64,000 nt of DNA, taken from NCBI GenBank assembly GCA_910577585.1, contig CAJTNN010000010.1, forward strand, positions 15,868-79,867, given 5' to 3'. Positions 1 to 8,258 of this stretch are shown here, one piece after another. Source of the stretch: an uncultured Muribaculaceae bacterium. GTDB taxonomy: Bacteria; Bacteroidota; Bacteroidia; Bacteroidales; Muribaculaceae. How positions within the stretch are numbered: the stretch's first letter is position 1; every line of letters begins with the position of its first letter. Made by a program: the position numbers and the translations under genes. Below the pieces are notes generated by a model. The model worked only from the letters and a program-made list of their open reading frames with translations. It had not been told where the DNA came from and did not search any database.

Positions 1-14
1 CAGATAAAGCGGTA

Positions 15-737
15 TCACCGGCCGGTGAAGTGGCGCAGCACCTCGGCAGCCAGGAATATTCCGAAGAGAGAGGGGATGGTGGCCAGAGTGCCGAAGGAGG
101 TGCGTTTGTTGGGGAGGTCGAGGTCAATCAGCGAGGCTTTGCGAGGCGCCTCTGTACTGGCCACCACCTTGAGCGGACGTCGCAACCCGATGCGTTTCAA
201 GCGCTGGCGCACCGCGCGGGCCAGACCATCCTCGCGCGTAGCCCAGAGGTCGGTGCAGCCGACTTGCGAGGGGTCGGTGCGGCCTCCGGCGCCCATTGAG
301 GATATGATGGGTATGCCGTGCCGCATGCACTCGGCTATCAGTGCCACTTTCGGGGCTACAGTGTCGATTGCATCCACCACATAATCATACCCTCCCTCGG
401 CGAGTAAGGCCGGGATATTGTCGGGTGTCACGAACTCTCTGATCCCCTTCACCTCGATATCGGGATTGATATCGCGGAATCGGGCCTCGAACAATTCGAC
501 CTTCGATTGCCCGACGCTCGAGTGCAGGGCGATGAGCTGACGGTTGATGTTAGATTCAGCCACATCGTCGGCATCAATGATGGTTATATGTCCTATCCCT
601 GAGCGCACAAGCATCTCGGCCGCGTATCCGCCGACTCCTCCGACCCCTACGACGAGCACCGTGGCCTTAGCCAGCCGAGTAGTCGCCTCCGGGCCGAGCA
701 GTGTGAGGGTGCGTGATTGCCATTCAGCGTGTTGCAT
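15..737 (-). CDS. tcdA: tRNA threonylcarbamoyladenosine dehydratase (TcdA/YgdL family)
   Basis: E1-like ThiF/HesA-fold enzyme that, by family, uses ATP to cyclise t6A at position 37 of ANN-decoding tRNAs into ct6A. The 240-residue length fits. A nucleotide-binding glycine motif GVGGVGG lies at residues 31-37, followed by the acidic IIDADDV strand at about 53-59 and the INRQL arginine motif at about 64-68, all typical of E1-like adenylating enzymes. A second conserved patch, SMGAGGRTDP, matches the TcdA subgroup rather than ThiF or MoeB, and the CxxC zinc pairs of those relatives are absent. It starts 28 bp after the rsmF-like gene on the same strand, so the two RNA-modification genes are probably cotranscribed. 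Family call is firm; the exact tRNA product is inferred. Confidence 0.93.
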   Translation of the reverse strand: MQHAEWQSRTLTLLGPEATTRLAKATVLVVGVGGVGGYAAEMLVRSGIGHITIIDADDVAESNINRQLIALHSSVGQSKVELFEARFRDINPDIEVKGIREFVTPDNIPALLAEGGYDYVVDAIDTVAPKVALIAECMRHGIPIISSMGAGGRTDPSQVGCTDLWATREDGLARAVRQRLKRIGLRRPLKVVASTEAPRKASLIDLDLPNKRTSFGTLATIPSLFGIFLAAEVLRHFTGR

Positions 738-765
738 AAAAGTCTTCGATAATTATGAGGTAAGT

Positions 766-2286
766 TTATTTCGTGGCCGCCGGCTCTGACATGCGTACCC
801 TCCATGCGGCGGGATATAGGTTATTGGCGCGTCGCCCCAGATTCTTCATCAATCCGAGCGGGAGCCCTTGGTAGCATACAGCTACAAAGCCGGCCGGAGT
901 GCCCTCAGGCAGAGTGGCAAGCTCACGCCGGAGGTATTTCATAGCCTCTTCTTCAGATAATTCCACACGCGGGAAGGCATCCTCGCGTAGCGCCGCAGAT
1001 AGCGCCACCCGCGAATCAGCCACGAGGTCGTGTCCCTTGATTTCGGCCGCCGGCAGTCCGGCGGCTGTGATGCGTATGCCGGCCCGTGAAATCTCTGCCA
1101 GCAGCTGCGTCATATCTTCGGGCAATGCCGAGACCAATCCGGCCGGGCAAATAAATCTCATTCGCCATTTCGGGTCGAACCAGGCCTGTAGTCTCGCGGT
1201 CACCTCCTTGCTGAGGATGGTGTCAGAAGTGGGGCGTTCTTTACCCTGACCACGGCTTTTGCCATTCTTGCCGCTCTTCGCTCCTTTGCCCGCATTGCGC
1301 GATGCGCGGGAGTCGGTAAGATTTAAAAGAGGCACCGGCTGCGCTGACTTCAGGTAACGCGCAAGCTCACCCGGCTTGCGGAAGATGCTTACGTAAAGCC
1401 CCTCCCCCTCAGTGAGGTGTGGCATGAATCGCATGGCACTCACATCATCGCGCAGGCTTGGCGCTACATTCTCGGTGCCGGCGAGTTGCAGGTCGGAGAA
1501 ATCTACTTGCTCAAGCCCAAGCACTTCGGAGATGAAACGGGAATTATCCTCATCTTCAAGGGTGTTGAATGTGCAGGTGCTATAGATAAGGAATCCCCCC
1601 GGGCGGAGTGTGGACACGATATCGCTAAGTATTGAGCGTTGCAGCGCGGCGCACTCCTCCACGAGTCGCGGGCTCCATTGGCGTCGGGCCTCATCATCCT
1701 TGCGCATCATTCCCTCGCCGGAGCATGGCGCATCGACGGCCACCACATCGAATACTTCGCCGAGCGAGGCGTAGTCGGCAGCCTCCGCCCCGGTGGTGAT
1801 TATCCCCGGATAGCCCCATTTCTCAAGATTCTCGCGCAGTATCTTGCCGCGAGCCGGCACATACTCGTTGGCCACCACCGCCGACCCGTCGGGCAAAGCA
1901 TTGATCATGGCGGTGGTCTTTCCACCCGGAGCGGCGCAGAAATCGAGCAGCGTCAGCGGCGCGCCGCCGGTGAGGGCCACAATGCGCTCCATGATTTGCT
2001 GATGTATCATCGACGAGGGGTCCTGCACATAGAATCCTCCTGCATGCAGCAGCGGATTGAGGGTGAATATGGGGCGTGTGGCGAGGCGGCGTCCATCGCT
2101 GCACCACTCCACCTCTCTCATGTCAGGATAGAGTGAGGCGAATATCGGGGTGGCTTTGCGGCGGTTGAGCCGCAGGGCCACACTCGGCTCTGTGTCGAGA
2201 GCTGCGGCCAGCGGCTCGGCCACTGCCTCGCCCAATGCCCCGAGCGAGGCTAAGAAATCTGTAGATAATGCCGAAAGTGAGGCCAT
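766..2286 (-). CDS. 16S rRNA m5C methyltransferase, RsmF-like (NOL1/NOP2/Sun family)
   Basis: SAM-dependent RNA cytosine-5 methyltransferase of 506 residues. The SAM loop AAPGGKT is at residues 118-124, the PCSGEG motif with Cys188 at 187-192, and the YSTCTF motif with the presumed nucleophile Cys238 at 235-240; these are the paired cysteines of the NOL1/NOP2/Sun family. A low-complexity Gly/Lys/Ser linker at roughly residues 325-350 joins the catalytic core to a C-terminal domain like that of RsmF (YebU). Enzymes of this type methylate one or a few cytosines of 16S rRNA; which one here cannot be read from sequence. First gene of a probable two-gene unit with tcdA, with a TAATTTTG -7 box just upstream. 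Confidence 0.9.
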   Translation of the reverse strand: MASLSALSTDFLASLGALGEAVAEPLAAALDTEPSVALRLNRRKATPIFASLYPDMREVEWCSDGRRLATRPIFTLNPLLHAGGFYVQDPSSMIHQQIMERIVALTGGAPLTLLDFCAAPGGKTTAMINALPDGSAVVANEYVPARGKILRENLEKWGYPGIITTGAEAADYASLGEVFDVVAVDAPCSGEGMMRKDDEARRQWSPRLVEECAALQRSILSDIVSTLRPGGFLIYSTCTFNTLEDEDNSRFISEVLGLEQVDFSDLQLAGTENVAPSLRDDVSAMRFMPHLTEGEGLYVSIFRKPGELARYLKSAQPVPLLNLTDSRASRNAGKGAKSGKNGKSRGQGKERPTSDTILSKEVTARLQAWFDPKWRMRFICPAGLVSALPEDMTQLLAEISRAGIRITAAGLPAAEIKGHDLVADSRVALSAALREDAFPRVELSEEEAMKYLRRELATLPEGTPAGFVAVCYQGLPLGLMKNLGRRANNLYPAAWRVRMSEPAATK

Positions 2287-2314
2287 AAAAGATGAATGAT
2301 ATATAATTGGAGAG

Positions 2315-2322
2315 CAAAATTA
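2315..2322 (-). promoter_or_regulatory. Bacteroidales -7 box before the rsmF-like gene
   Basis: On the minus strand this reads TAATTTTG, matching the Bacteroidales consensus TAnnTTTG, 28 nt upstream of the start codon. No clean -33 TTTG is visible, so the call rests on the -7 box and its position. Confidence 0.5.
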
Positions 2323-2403
2323 GTGAAATTTAAGACACGAACATAAAAAGCCCCCTTTATAATAATGAAAAATTGAGTCGAATGTGTTAAATTTGTGTTC
2401 TGT

Positions 2404-2597
2404 TAAGTAGCTGTTCAAATTAAATGAATACTATATGCGCAGTTATTTTTGAGTCATTTCCGTCTCTTGAAGAAGGAGCGATGCGGGCATCGCGACTGAT
2501 GAAAGGGGCGGAAAGGGCCAAAAAGAACAAGCAGATAGTATTCAAGCTACTCCATAACATAAAAATTCAGTAGCGTTTTAATTTGAACAGCTACTTA
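2404..2597. repeat. Inverted-repeat-bounded dispersed element, copy A
   Basis: Perfect 21-bp inverted repeats (2404-2424 and about 2577-2597, beginning TAAGTAGCTGTTC) enclose about 150 bp. The interior carries a conserved module shared with the elements at 20518-20703 (reverse strand) and 57795-57985: TTTTTGAGTCATTTCCGT, then GAAGGAGC, a 16-nt hairpin GCGATGC-GG-GCATCGC at 2478-2493, then GCGACTGATGAA. A -7-like TATTTTTG lies inside at 2444-2451, facing the downstream gene. The right end is 12 nt before the start codon at 2610. The element fills most of the 323-bp gap between the divergent rsmF-like and rsmI-like genes. Confidence 0.85.
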
Positions 2598-2609
2598 CCA
2601 TAAAAGACG

Positions 2610-3491
2610 ATGAAAAAAGAGACTTCCTTTTCCACTGCACATGCTGCGGCTTCATGTGAGGATACAAATGACGCGATTTCAGACACCGGGAGCAATCAGA
2701 ATCCCCTCCACGCTGATATGCTGCCGCGTGATGAAGGGGCGTTGTATCTGGTGCCGGTAGGGATGTCTGACGCACCCCTCGCCGATGTGCTCCCGGCCGG
2801 CAACATGGCAATCATAAGGAGACTCAGATATTTCATTGTCGAGAATCTGCGTGAGGCACGTCGCTTCCTTAAGCGGTGTGATGCGTCGATAGATATCTCG
2901 GCCCTCACCTTCTACGAACTCAACCGTCACACCGACATCAATGAGGTCGGGCGGTGGCTTGAGCCGTTGCGGCGCGGCGAGTCGATGGGGGTGATGAGCG
3001 ATGCCGGATGTCCGGCTGTGGCTGATCCCGGAGCATTGGTCGTGGCTGTGGCCCAGCGAGAGGGGCTGAAGGTGGTGCCGCTTGTGGGCCCGTCGAGCAT
3101 ACTGATGGCGTTGATGGCCTCTGGATTCAACGGCCAGGGCTTCAGCTTCCAGGGCTATCTGCCGATTGCCGATGCCGCGCGAGTGGCGGCCCTGAAGCGT
3201 CTTGAGAGCGACTCGCGCCGCCATGATATGACGCAGATATTTATAGAGACACCCTACCGCAATGTGCGTATGCTGCGCCAGCTGGCCGACACGCTCAATC
3301 CGGCCACCCGCATCTGTGTGGCCTGCGATATAACATCGCCCCAGACAGAATATATAGTCAGCCGCGATGTGGCGCAATGGAGACGCATGCTTGCCTCCGG
3401 CCAAGTGCCTGACCTCGACAAGCGACCGGCCATATTCCTCATCTATGCCGGAGTAGCCGAGCATGTGCATCAGGGGAAGAGGAAACACTGA
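2610..3491 (+). CDS. RsmI-like tetrapyrrole-methylase-fold methyltransferase
   Basis: SAM-dependent methyltransferase related to RsmI, the enzyme that 2'-O-methylates C1402 of 16S rRNA. Visible motifs are MSDAGCPAVADPG at residues 129-141 (RsmI: SDAGTPxxSDPG) and LVGPSS at 158-163 (RsmI: GPSA). Bacteroidales often carry a divergent paralogue annotated only as SAM-dependent methyltransferase, and this may be that one, so I give no symbol. The first 36 residues look unrelated to the family; the internal ATG at 2718 (MLPRDEGALYLVPVG) fits the usual N-terminus better. The upstream ATG lies 12 nt from the end of repeat copy A, so the extension may have arisen from sequence at the insertion site. 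No Shine-Dalgarno sequence helps decide. Confidence 0.82.
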   Translation: MKKETSFSTAHAAASCEDTNDAISDTGSNQNPLHADMLPRDEGALYLVPVGMSDAPLADVLPAGNMAIIRRLRYFIVENLREARRFLKRCDASIDISALTFYELNRHTDINEVGRWLEPLRRGESMGVMSDAGCPAVADPGALVVAVAQREGLKVVPLVGPSSILMALMASGFNGQGFSFQGYLPIADAARVAALKRLESDSRRHDMTQIFIETPYRNVRMLRQLADTLNPATRICVACDITSPQTEYIVSRDVAQWRRMLASGQVPDLDKRPAIFLIYAGVAEHVHQGKRKH

Positions 3492-3529
3492 ACAAGATTT
3501 TTACACACAGGATTTGACACCCAACAGAG

Positions 3530-4507
3530 ATGGCAAAAAAACCTACAGTCATAAAATTTCAGGGGCAGATGGAGATACCCTTCGAGGAGTTCGCCGCCGA
3601 GGCGAACGTAGCCCCGATAACAAAACTTGCCGCCCGCCGCGGGGCTCCGGCCGATAATCCGGCCACACGCGTCATAAATTATATCTCGTTCGGGTCAGGT
3701 TCGAGTGGAAACTGCTCATATGTAGGCACCCGCTACGGTGGCATACTCATCGATGCCGGTGTGAAGGCCGACGATGTGATGCTCCAGCTCAAAGCCAACG
3801 GTGTGCGCATGGAGAATGTGAAGGGTATACTGCTCACCCATGACCATGGCGACCATATAAAATACGCCTACACGCTGCTGCGGGCCAACAAGCATATGCG
3901 CCTCTTCTGCACGCTGCGGGTGCTCAACGGCCTGCTGCGGCGCCACGGGGTGTCGAAGCGCATTAAGGATTATCATGTGCCGATTTTCAAAGAGACCCCC
4001 TTCCGCATCGCGGAGATGGAGATTACGGCCTTCGATGTGCCGCACGACGGCACCGACAATATGGGATTCTCCATAAGCTACGACAACCGCAACTTCGTGA
4101 TTGCCACCGACCTCGGCGCCGTGACTGAGCGCGCCCGCTACTATATGAGCCGCGCCAACTATCTTGTCATTGAGGCGAATTATGATTTGCAGATGCTGCT
4201 CTTCGGGCCCTATCCGGAATATCTCAAGAGCCGCATCCGCACTGATCACGGGCATCTCGACAACACCGACACCGCCGCTTTCCTGAAGGAGATATACACG
4301 GAGAATCTCAAATATGTGTTTCTATGCCATCTGTCGAAAGACAACAATACTCCGGCCAAGGCTCTGAAGGCTGTGCGCACGGCTCTTGAGGAGCGCGGAG
4401 TCCGCATCGGCGACGGTGAGGAGACGATACTCGACCGCGAGTCTGACCTTCAGCTCGTGGCCCTGCCGAGGTTTGAGCCTACGCGCTGGTATGTGTTCCG
4501 CCCCTGA
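3530..4507 (+). CDS. Metallo-beta-lactamase-fold hydrolase, WalJ/YycJ-like
   Basis: 325-residue MBL-fold protein. The core begins near residue 50 with YISFGSGSSGN, the hallmark opening of the WalJ/YycJ/VicX subgroup, then ILIDAGV and the metal-binding HDHGDH at residues 104-109. Family members are thought to be nucleases or phosphodiesterases linked to cell-wall or DNA-repair phenotypes in Firmicutes; the substrate in Bacteroidales is unknown. The first 45 residues are a family-unlike extension with no signal peptide, so the product is probably cytoplasmic. The gene follows the rsmI-like gene by 38 bp, probably in the same unit, and is closed by a strong terminator. Confidence 0.88.
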   Translation: MAKKPTVIKFQGQMEIPFEEFAAEANVAPITKLAARRGAPADNPATRVINYISFGSGSSGNCSYVGTRYGGILIDAGVKADDVMLQLKANGVRMENVKGILLTHDHGDHIKYAYTLLRANKHMRLFCTLRVLNGLLRRHGVSKRIKDYHVPIFKETPFRIAEMEITAFDVPHDGTDNMGFSISYDNRNFVIATDLGAVTERARYYMSRANYLVIEANYDLQMLLFGPYPEYLKSRIRTDHGHLDNTDTAAFLKEIYTENLKYVFLCHLSKDNNTPAKALKAVRTALEERGVRIGDGEETILDRESDLQLVALPRFEPTRWYVFRP

Positions 4508-4524
4508 ATAGTGTAAGGATACGC

Positions 4525-4562
4525 AAAATCCCCCTCGCCTGCGACGTGAGGGGGATTTTTTG
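4525..4562 (+). terminator. Rho-independent terminator after the WalJ-like gene
   Basis: A 12-bp stem AAAATCCCCCTC / GAGGGGGATTTT (4525-4536 with 4549-4560) ends in a T run. The A run on the left arm means it could also stop transcription coming from the minus-strand lipoprotein gene. Confidence 0.85.
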
Positions 4563-4631
4563 CGTATGACGCGTGGTGTGCGTCGGCATCGCCATGGAGA
4601 TGTCCGAGGGGAATCTCCGGCTAATACGTTT

Positions 4632-5216
4632 TCACTGCGGAATCTCCGCCTTGTGCTTCTTAAGCAGCAGGATATTCATCAGAGGCCCGGTGTGGCCGGA
4701 TTCTGTCTTTGCAGTCAGTGTCTCGAATACAATCTGTCCGGCTCCGAAGTCATATATGGCCACCTCGGCATCGGGCATGTTGAGCGGTGAACCCTCTTCG
4801 ATCATGACCGTGTCAGGAATCTCGAGGCTCGTCAGCAGATACTGGGTGAGTTCTTCCGGCACAAGGTCGCCGAGATATAGATTCTTCACACGCGCTTTTG
4901 TCGGAGATATGACCTCGATGGCCCATTGGCCCGGGGCTCCCTGGATGTCGGTGTAGAGGGGCATGCCGCTGCCATCGGTCAATATGCCTTGATAATTATA
5001 CTCGGCCGAGTCGAGAGGCTGGTCGACACTCATGGCATCCATGATTGAGCGTATGGTCATGGCAATGTCGTTGTCGGCATGCTCGTAGTTGGCCTCGGCC
5101 TCGGCGCTGTCGGAGGCACGTTTGTCGTGGCCTGTGCAGGCTGAGAAGCCAATTGCCAAAGTGGTCAGAAGCAGCAGGTGGAGAAGTTGACGCGTTATCT
5201 TATTTCGGGTTACCAT
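4632..5216 (-). CDS. Putative lipoprotein, function unknown
   Basis: 194 residues with a classical lipoprotein signal: basic start MVTRNK, hydrophobic stretch LLHLLLLTTLAIG, and lipobox FSAC with Cys27. The residues after the cysteine are acidic and Asp/Ser-rich (KRASDSAEAEANYEHAD), compatible with the acidic export signal known for Bacteroidetes surface lipoproteins, though not diagnostic. The rest is a compact soluble domain with no motif I recognise. A TATCTTTG -7 box lies 44 nt upstream. It stands alone between a convergent terminator and a divergent-looking gap, so context gives no function. Confidence 0.72.
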   Translation of the reverse strand: MVTRNKITRQLLHLLLLTTLAIGFSACTGHDKRASDSAEAEANYEHADNDIAMTIRSIMDAMSVDQPLDSAEYNYQGILTDGSGMPLYTDIQGAPGQWAIEVISPTKARVKNLYLGDLVPEELTQYLLTSLEIPDTVMIEEGSPLNMPDAEVAIYDFGAGQIVFETLTAKTESGHTGPLMNILLLKKHKAEIPQ

Positions 5217-5259
5217 ATCAATAGGGTTGATTAAATCGGTTGAGTATCCAATAATACAA

Positions 5260-5267
5260 CAAAGATA
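5260..5267 (-). promoter_or_regulatory. -7 box before the lipoprotein gene
   Basis: The minus strand reads TATCTTTG, a full match to TAnnTTTG, 44 nt upstream of the start codon at 5216. Confidence 0.55.
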
Positions 5268-5372
5268 ATGATGAAACGTTAATCAGCGGGTCAATAATTA
5301 TATCTGGAGGCGAGAATGGTCGCGAAGAAAGGAATGGGCGACTGGAGATTTCCGCGAGGTGGGATGATATGA

Positions 5373-5410
5373 ATCAGAGTGCCCCCTCGCAGGGAGGAAA
5401 GCACTCTGAT
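5373..5410 (-). terminator. Hairpin after the peptide transporter gene
   Basis: Perfect 10-bp stem ATCAGAGTGC / GCACTCTGAT (5373-5382 with 5401-5410) with an inner CCCT/AGGG pairing, 53 bp past the transporter stop codon. The following T tract is poor, so it may stabilise the 3' end rather than act as a classic terminator. Confidence 0.5.
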
Positions 5411-5462
5411 ATTATCATTCATTCCGTTAGAGGGAAAGATCGATTACGTGTTGAGTCAAGGC

Positions 5463-7019
5463 TCAGGCCTTTGCGGGTTTGTCGTCTGTGACACGTTCGA
5501 GCCATTTCACCATACCCAGCATTGCGCCCATGGAGATGAAGCATACGCCGGCGAAGATCACCCATGCCTCCCAGATGGGACAAGCGTTATAAATCAGCGG
5601 GCCGATCCAGAGCAGCAGGTTGCCCACAGCGGTGGCACCCAGCCAGAGACCCTGGCAGAGACCCTGCAGATGCTTCGGAGCCACTTTCGACACAAACGAC
5701 AGACCGAGCGGCGAGATGAAGAGCTCAGCCACGGTGAGGAAGAAGTAGAGCAGAATCAGCACCCAGGGGCCTGTCTTCATCCCCTCGCGGGCCAGAACAT
5801 CCATGTTGCGGAATTCTTCGCCCGAGGGATAACCGATGATGGCGCACACGATAGTCAGGAAGATGTAGGCGCAGGCGGCCAGACCCATACCGATGGCAAT
5901 CTTGCGCGGAGTCGAGATGACCTTGCCGCGGCGTGACAGCATCGAGAAGAACCACATGATGACCGGAGTGAGCAGAATCACGAAGCAGGGGTTGAGAGCC
6001 TGCCAGATTTCAGGGGCGATAGAGTCAGTCTTCACGAAGTCGCGGGCGAAGAGTGAGAGCGATGTGCCATTCTGGTGGAAAGAGAACCAGAAGAAGATGG
6101 CGATACCCAGCACTGCGAAGAGGGCGCCCATGCGCTGCTTGATCTCGCGGGCCATGGCCTGCTTCTCTGCGGCGGTGTAGCTCACCACCTGAGCAGCCTC
6201 CTTCTTGGCAGGCGAGGGTAGACCCTTCTTGGTGAAGATGAAGATCACCAGAGAGATGAGCATCGCAGCCACAGAAGCGATGAATGAGTAGTGGATGCCT
6301 TCGTTGAAGACACGCAGATAGTCGGAGCAGAAACGCTGGATATTCTCAACACCGCTGGCATCAGTGAGATGCACACCCACCTGTGAGGCGAGGGCATAGA
6401 GGTTGTTGATGTTCTCCATGTTCATGTTGTCGGTCACACTCAGATACTGATGGCAGAGGGCCGGAAGGTCGGCGTTATACGCCAGGTCGTGCACACCGAG
6501 CCACCATGAGCGGAGCAGCGGAGCCACAAACGGAGCGATCAGACCTCCGACATTGATGAAGACATAGAAGATCTGGAAACCCGAGTCACGCTGAGCGGCA
6601 TACTTCGGATTATCGTAGAGCTGGCCTACGATGGCCTGGAGGTTACCCTTGAAGAGGCCATTGCCGAATGCAATCAGGAAGAGGGCGGCGCAGGTGAGTG
6701 TCAGCAGCCAGGTTGTGTTCTCCTGAGTGGCGAAGATCGGGAATGCCAGCACGATGTAGCCGAGTGTCATTATCACCAGGCCGGTGATGATTGTGCCCTT
6801 GTAGTTCTGAGTGCGGTCGGCGATGATACCGCCCACAAGGCTCAGCACGTAGATGCCGGCATAGAAGAATGAATAAATCAGGGTGCTGGTCTCCTCCTTA
6901 AGGCCGAATTTCGAGCAGAGGAAGAGCACGAGCACGGCGTTCATGATGTAGTAGCCGAAGCGTTCTCCCATGTTGCTCAACGCGGCGGGCACCAGTCCCT
7001 TGGGTTGATTTTTAAACAT
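5463..7019 (-). CDS. POT/PTR-family proton-coupled peptide transporter
   Basis: 518-residue inner-membrane MFS transporter of the POT family, which imports di- and tripeptides with protons. The N-terminus carries the ER-containing helix-1 signature (NMGERFGYYIMNAVL), and roughly 12-14 hydrophobic helices follow, including FFYAGIYVLSLVGGIIAD and the cytoplasmic DRTQNYKG loop equivalent to the family's DxxxG(R/K) loop. C-terminal PTR-like stretch: FFLTVAELFISPLGLSF. It begins 47 bp after sufE on the same strand. A C69 dipeptidase gene 2 kb away suggests peptide use, but the two are separate units. Confidence 0.93.
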   Translation of the reverse strand: MFKNQPKGLVPAALSNMGERFGYYIMNAVLVLFLCSKFGLKEETSTLIYSFFYAGIYVLSLVGGIIADRTQNYKGTIITGLVIMTLGYIVLAFPIFATQENTTWLLTLTCAALFLIAFGNGLFKGNLQAIVGQLYDNPKYAAQRDSGFQIFYVFINVGGLIAPFVAPLLRSWWLGVHDLAYNADLPALCHQYLSVTDNMNMENINNLYALASQVGVHLTDASGVENIQRFCSDYLRVFNEGIHYSFIASVAAMLISLVIFIFTKKGLPSPAKKEAAQVVSYTAAEKQAMAREIKQRMGALFAVLGIAIFFWFSFHQNGTSLSLFARDFVKTDSIAPEIWQALNPCFVILLTPVIMWFFSMLSRRGKVISTPRKIAIGMGLAACAYIFLTIVCAIIGYPSGEEFRNMDVLAREGMKTGPWVLILLYFFLTVAELFISPLGLSFVSKVAPKHLQGLCQGLWLGATAVGNLLLWIGPLIYNACPIWEAWVIFAGVCFISMGAMLGMVKWLERVTDDKPAKA

Positions 7020-7066
7020 AAGGTATTAAGGTTTAGGTTAGTTGGATTCAGTTCGTAAGTAGCAGA

Positions 7067-7495
7067 TCAGACGCCTTCGAGCGCCTTGAAGGCCCGGGCG
7101 TAGTTCTTGATCTGCTTCACCATGGCCAGCAGACCATTGGAGCGTGTGGGCGAGAGGTGGGCGCTCAGTCCGATTTTGTCGATGAAGTAGAGGTCGGCCT
7201 CAAGCACCTCGGTGGGGGTGTGGTCATTGAGCACCTTCAGCAGCAGCGAGGCGATCCCCTTCACAATCATTGCATCGGAGTCGGCCTCGAAGTGGATGTG
7301 GCCGTTGTCGTCGCGCTTGGCATTGATCCATACACGGCTCTGACACCCCTCGATGAGGTGGGCCGGAGTCTTGTCGGCCTCGGGATACTCAGGCAGGGTG
7401 TTGCCCAGATCGATGATATAGGCATAGCGGTCCATCCAGTCGGTGAGTTCCGAGAATTCCTCGATTATTTCATCTTGCGATTCGTTGATAGTCAT
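7067..7495 (-). CDS. SufE-family Fe-S cluster assembly protein
   Basis: 142-residue SufE-like sulfur acceptor. In the SUF pathway SufE takes persulfide from the cysteine desulfurase SufS through one conserved cysteine; here that is Cys51 in the motif EGCQSRVW, exactly the family context. The C-terminal SPTRSNGL stretch is also typical. The rest of the suf operon is not in the window, so this is a detached copy, cotranscribed with the peptide transporter as far as spacing shows (47 bp). A TAAATTTG -7 box lies about 190 nt upstream. Confidence 0.92.
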   Translation of the reverse strand: MTINESQDEIIEEFSELTDWMDRYAYIIDLGNTLPEYPEADKTPAHLIEGCQSRVWINAKRDDNGHIHFEADSDAMIVKGIASLLLKVLNDHTPTEVLEADLYFIDKIGLSAHLSPTRSNGLLAMVKQIKNYARAFKALEGV

Positions 7496-7685
7496 TGTGT
7501 ATCAATATTATGTGTGGAATGCGGGGCGCCTGTGCCGCAGGCCTGCGGTTTAGGCCGCGCTGTCAAGTCCCTGTATGGGGGCGCCCGGCAGATTATGGGT
7601 GTCGCCTATAGAGATGCCCGTGCGCATATCATGGCAGATTTTTTGAGTGAGCACAGGGGAGGCTCCTGGCGACAGTTAATGTATG

Positions 7686-7693
7686 CAAATTTA
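7686..7693 (-). promoter_or_regulatory. -7 box for sufE
   Basis: The minus strand reads TAAATTTG, a full consensus match, with a TTGG -33-like sequence about 20 nt further upstream. It implies a sufE leader of roughly 185 nt. Confidence 0.5.
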
Positions 7694-7737
7694 ACGAAAA
7701 AATTCACACCAACCCCTTTTAAGCCTCAAAATTAGCG

Positions 7738-7773
7738 AAAAAAAAAGCATCCCGGCGCGATTGCGGGGATGCT
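7738..7773 (-). terminator. Rho-independent terminator of greA-HIT unit
   Basis: The minus strand reads AGCATCCCC, a short loop, then GGGATGCT followed by a run of T (the A run at 7738-7746). This is a textbook terminator 20 bp after the HIT stop codon. Confidence 0.9.
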
Positions 7774-7793
7774 AAATAAGATTATTGACTTAA

Positions 7794-8186
7794 TCACTTG
7801 AATTTTGATGCGATTGCTTCAGCCACCTCCTTCATTCGCTCGGGGGCCGGGTCGCTGACTTTATTGCGGAAGTCCATGTCGCCCTCTTTGTCGATAGGGA
7901 TGAGATGGATATGGGCGTGAGGCACTTCGAGGCCGAGCACCGCCATGCCCACCTTGCGGCAGGGGATAGCCTCGCGGATGGCGAGCGCCACACGCTTGGC
8001 AAACTGCATCATCTGGCCTATGCGCTCGTCAGAGAGGTCGAAGATATAGTCCGTCTCCTCCTTGGGCACCACCAGCGTGTGGCCCCAGCGCACGGGGTTG
8101 ATGTCGAGGAAGGCGAAGAAGTGCTCATCTTCGGCAATCTTGTAGCACGGAATCTCACCGGCGATAATTTTAGAGAAAATAGTCAT
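7794..8186 (-). CDS. HIT-family nucleotide-binding protein (Hint/HinT-like)
   Basis: 130-residue histidine-triad hydrolase. The triad HAHIHLIP sits at residues 90-97 (His90, His92, His94). The N-terminal TIFSKIIAGEIPCYKI segment is the typical Hint opening. Members hydrolyse AMP-linked substrates such as adenosine phosphoramidates. It lies 72 bp downstream of greA on the same strand and ends at a strong terminator, so greA and this gene probably form one transcript. Confidence 0.93.
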   Translation of the reverse strand: MTIFSKIIAGEIPCYKIAEDEHFFAFLDINPVRWGHTLVVPKEETDYIFDLSDERIGQMMQFAKRVALAIREAIPCRKVGMAVLGLEVPHAHIHLIPIDKEGDMDFRNKVSDPAPERMKEVAEAIASKFK

Positions 8187-8258
8187 TGTATAACAGACTT
8201 TGATAGGAGTGCAGCGGGCCTGCGCCCTGGCAGTCTCAACTGCTATGCAGGCTTCAGA

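Larger units (their letters stand above)
7496..7793. other. Intergenic region between sufE and the HIT gene
   Basis: About 300 bp holding the sufE promoter (-7 TAAATTTG, 7686-7693 on the minus strand), a roughly 190-nt sufE leader containing short GC-rich self-complementary stretches near 7528-7560, and the HIT terminator at 7738-7773. No plausible coding region was seen. Confidence 0.6.

Noticed and set aside
2404..2597. Copy A as a simple rho-independent terminator
   Set aside because: The 21-bp arms are 150 bp apart, it lies between divergent genes where no transcript ends, and related copies share an internal module.
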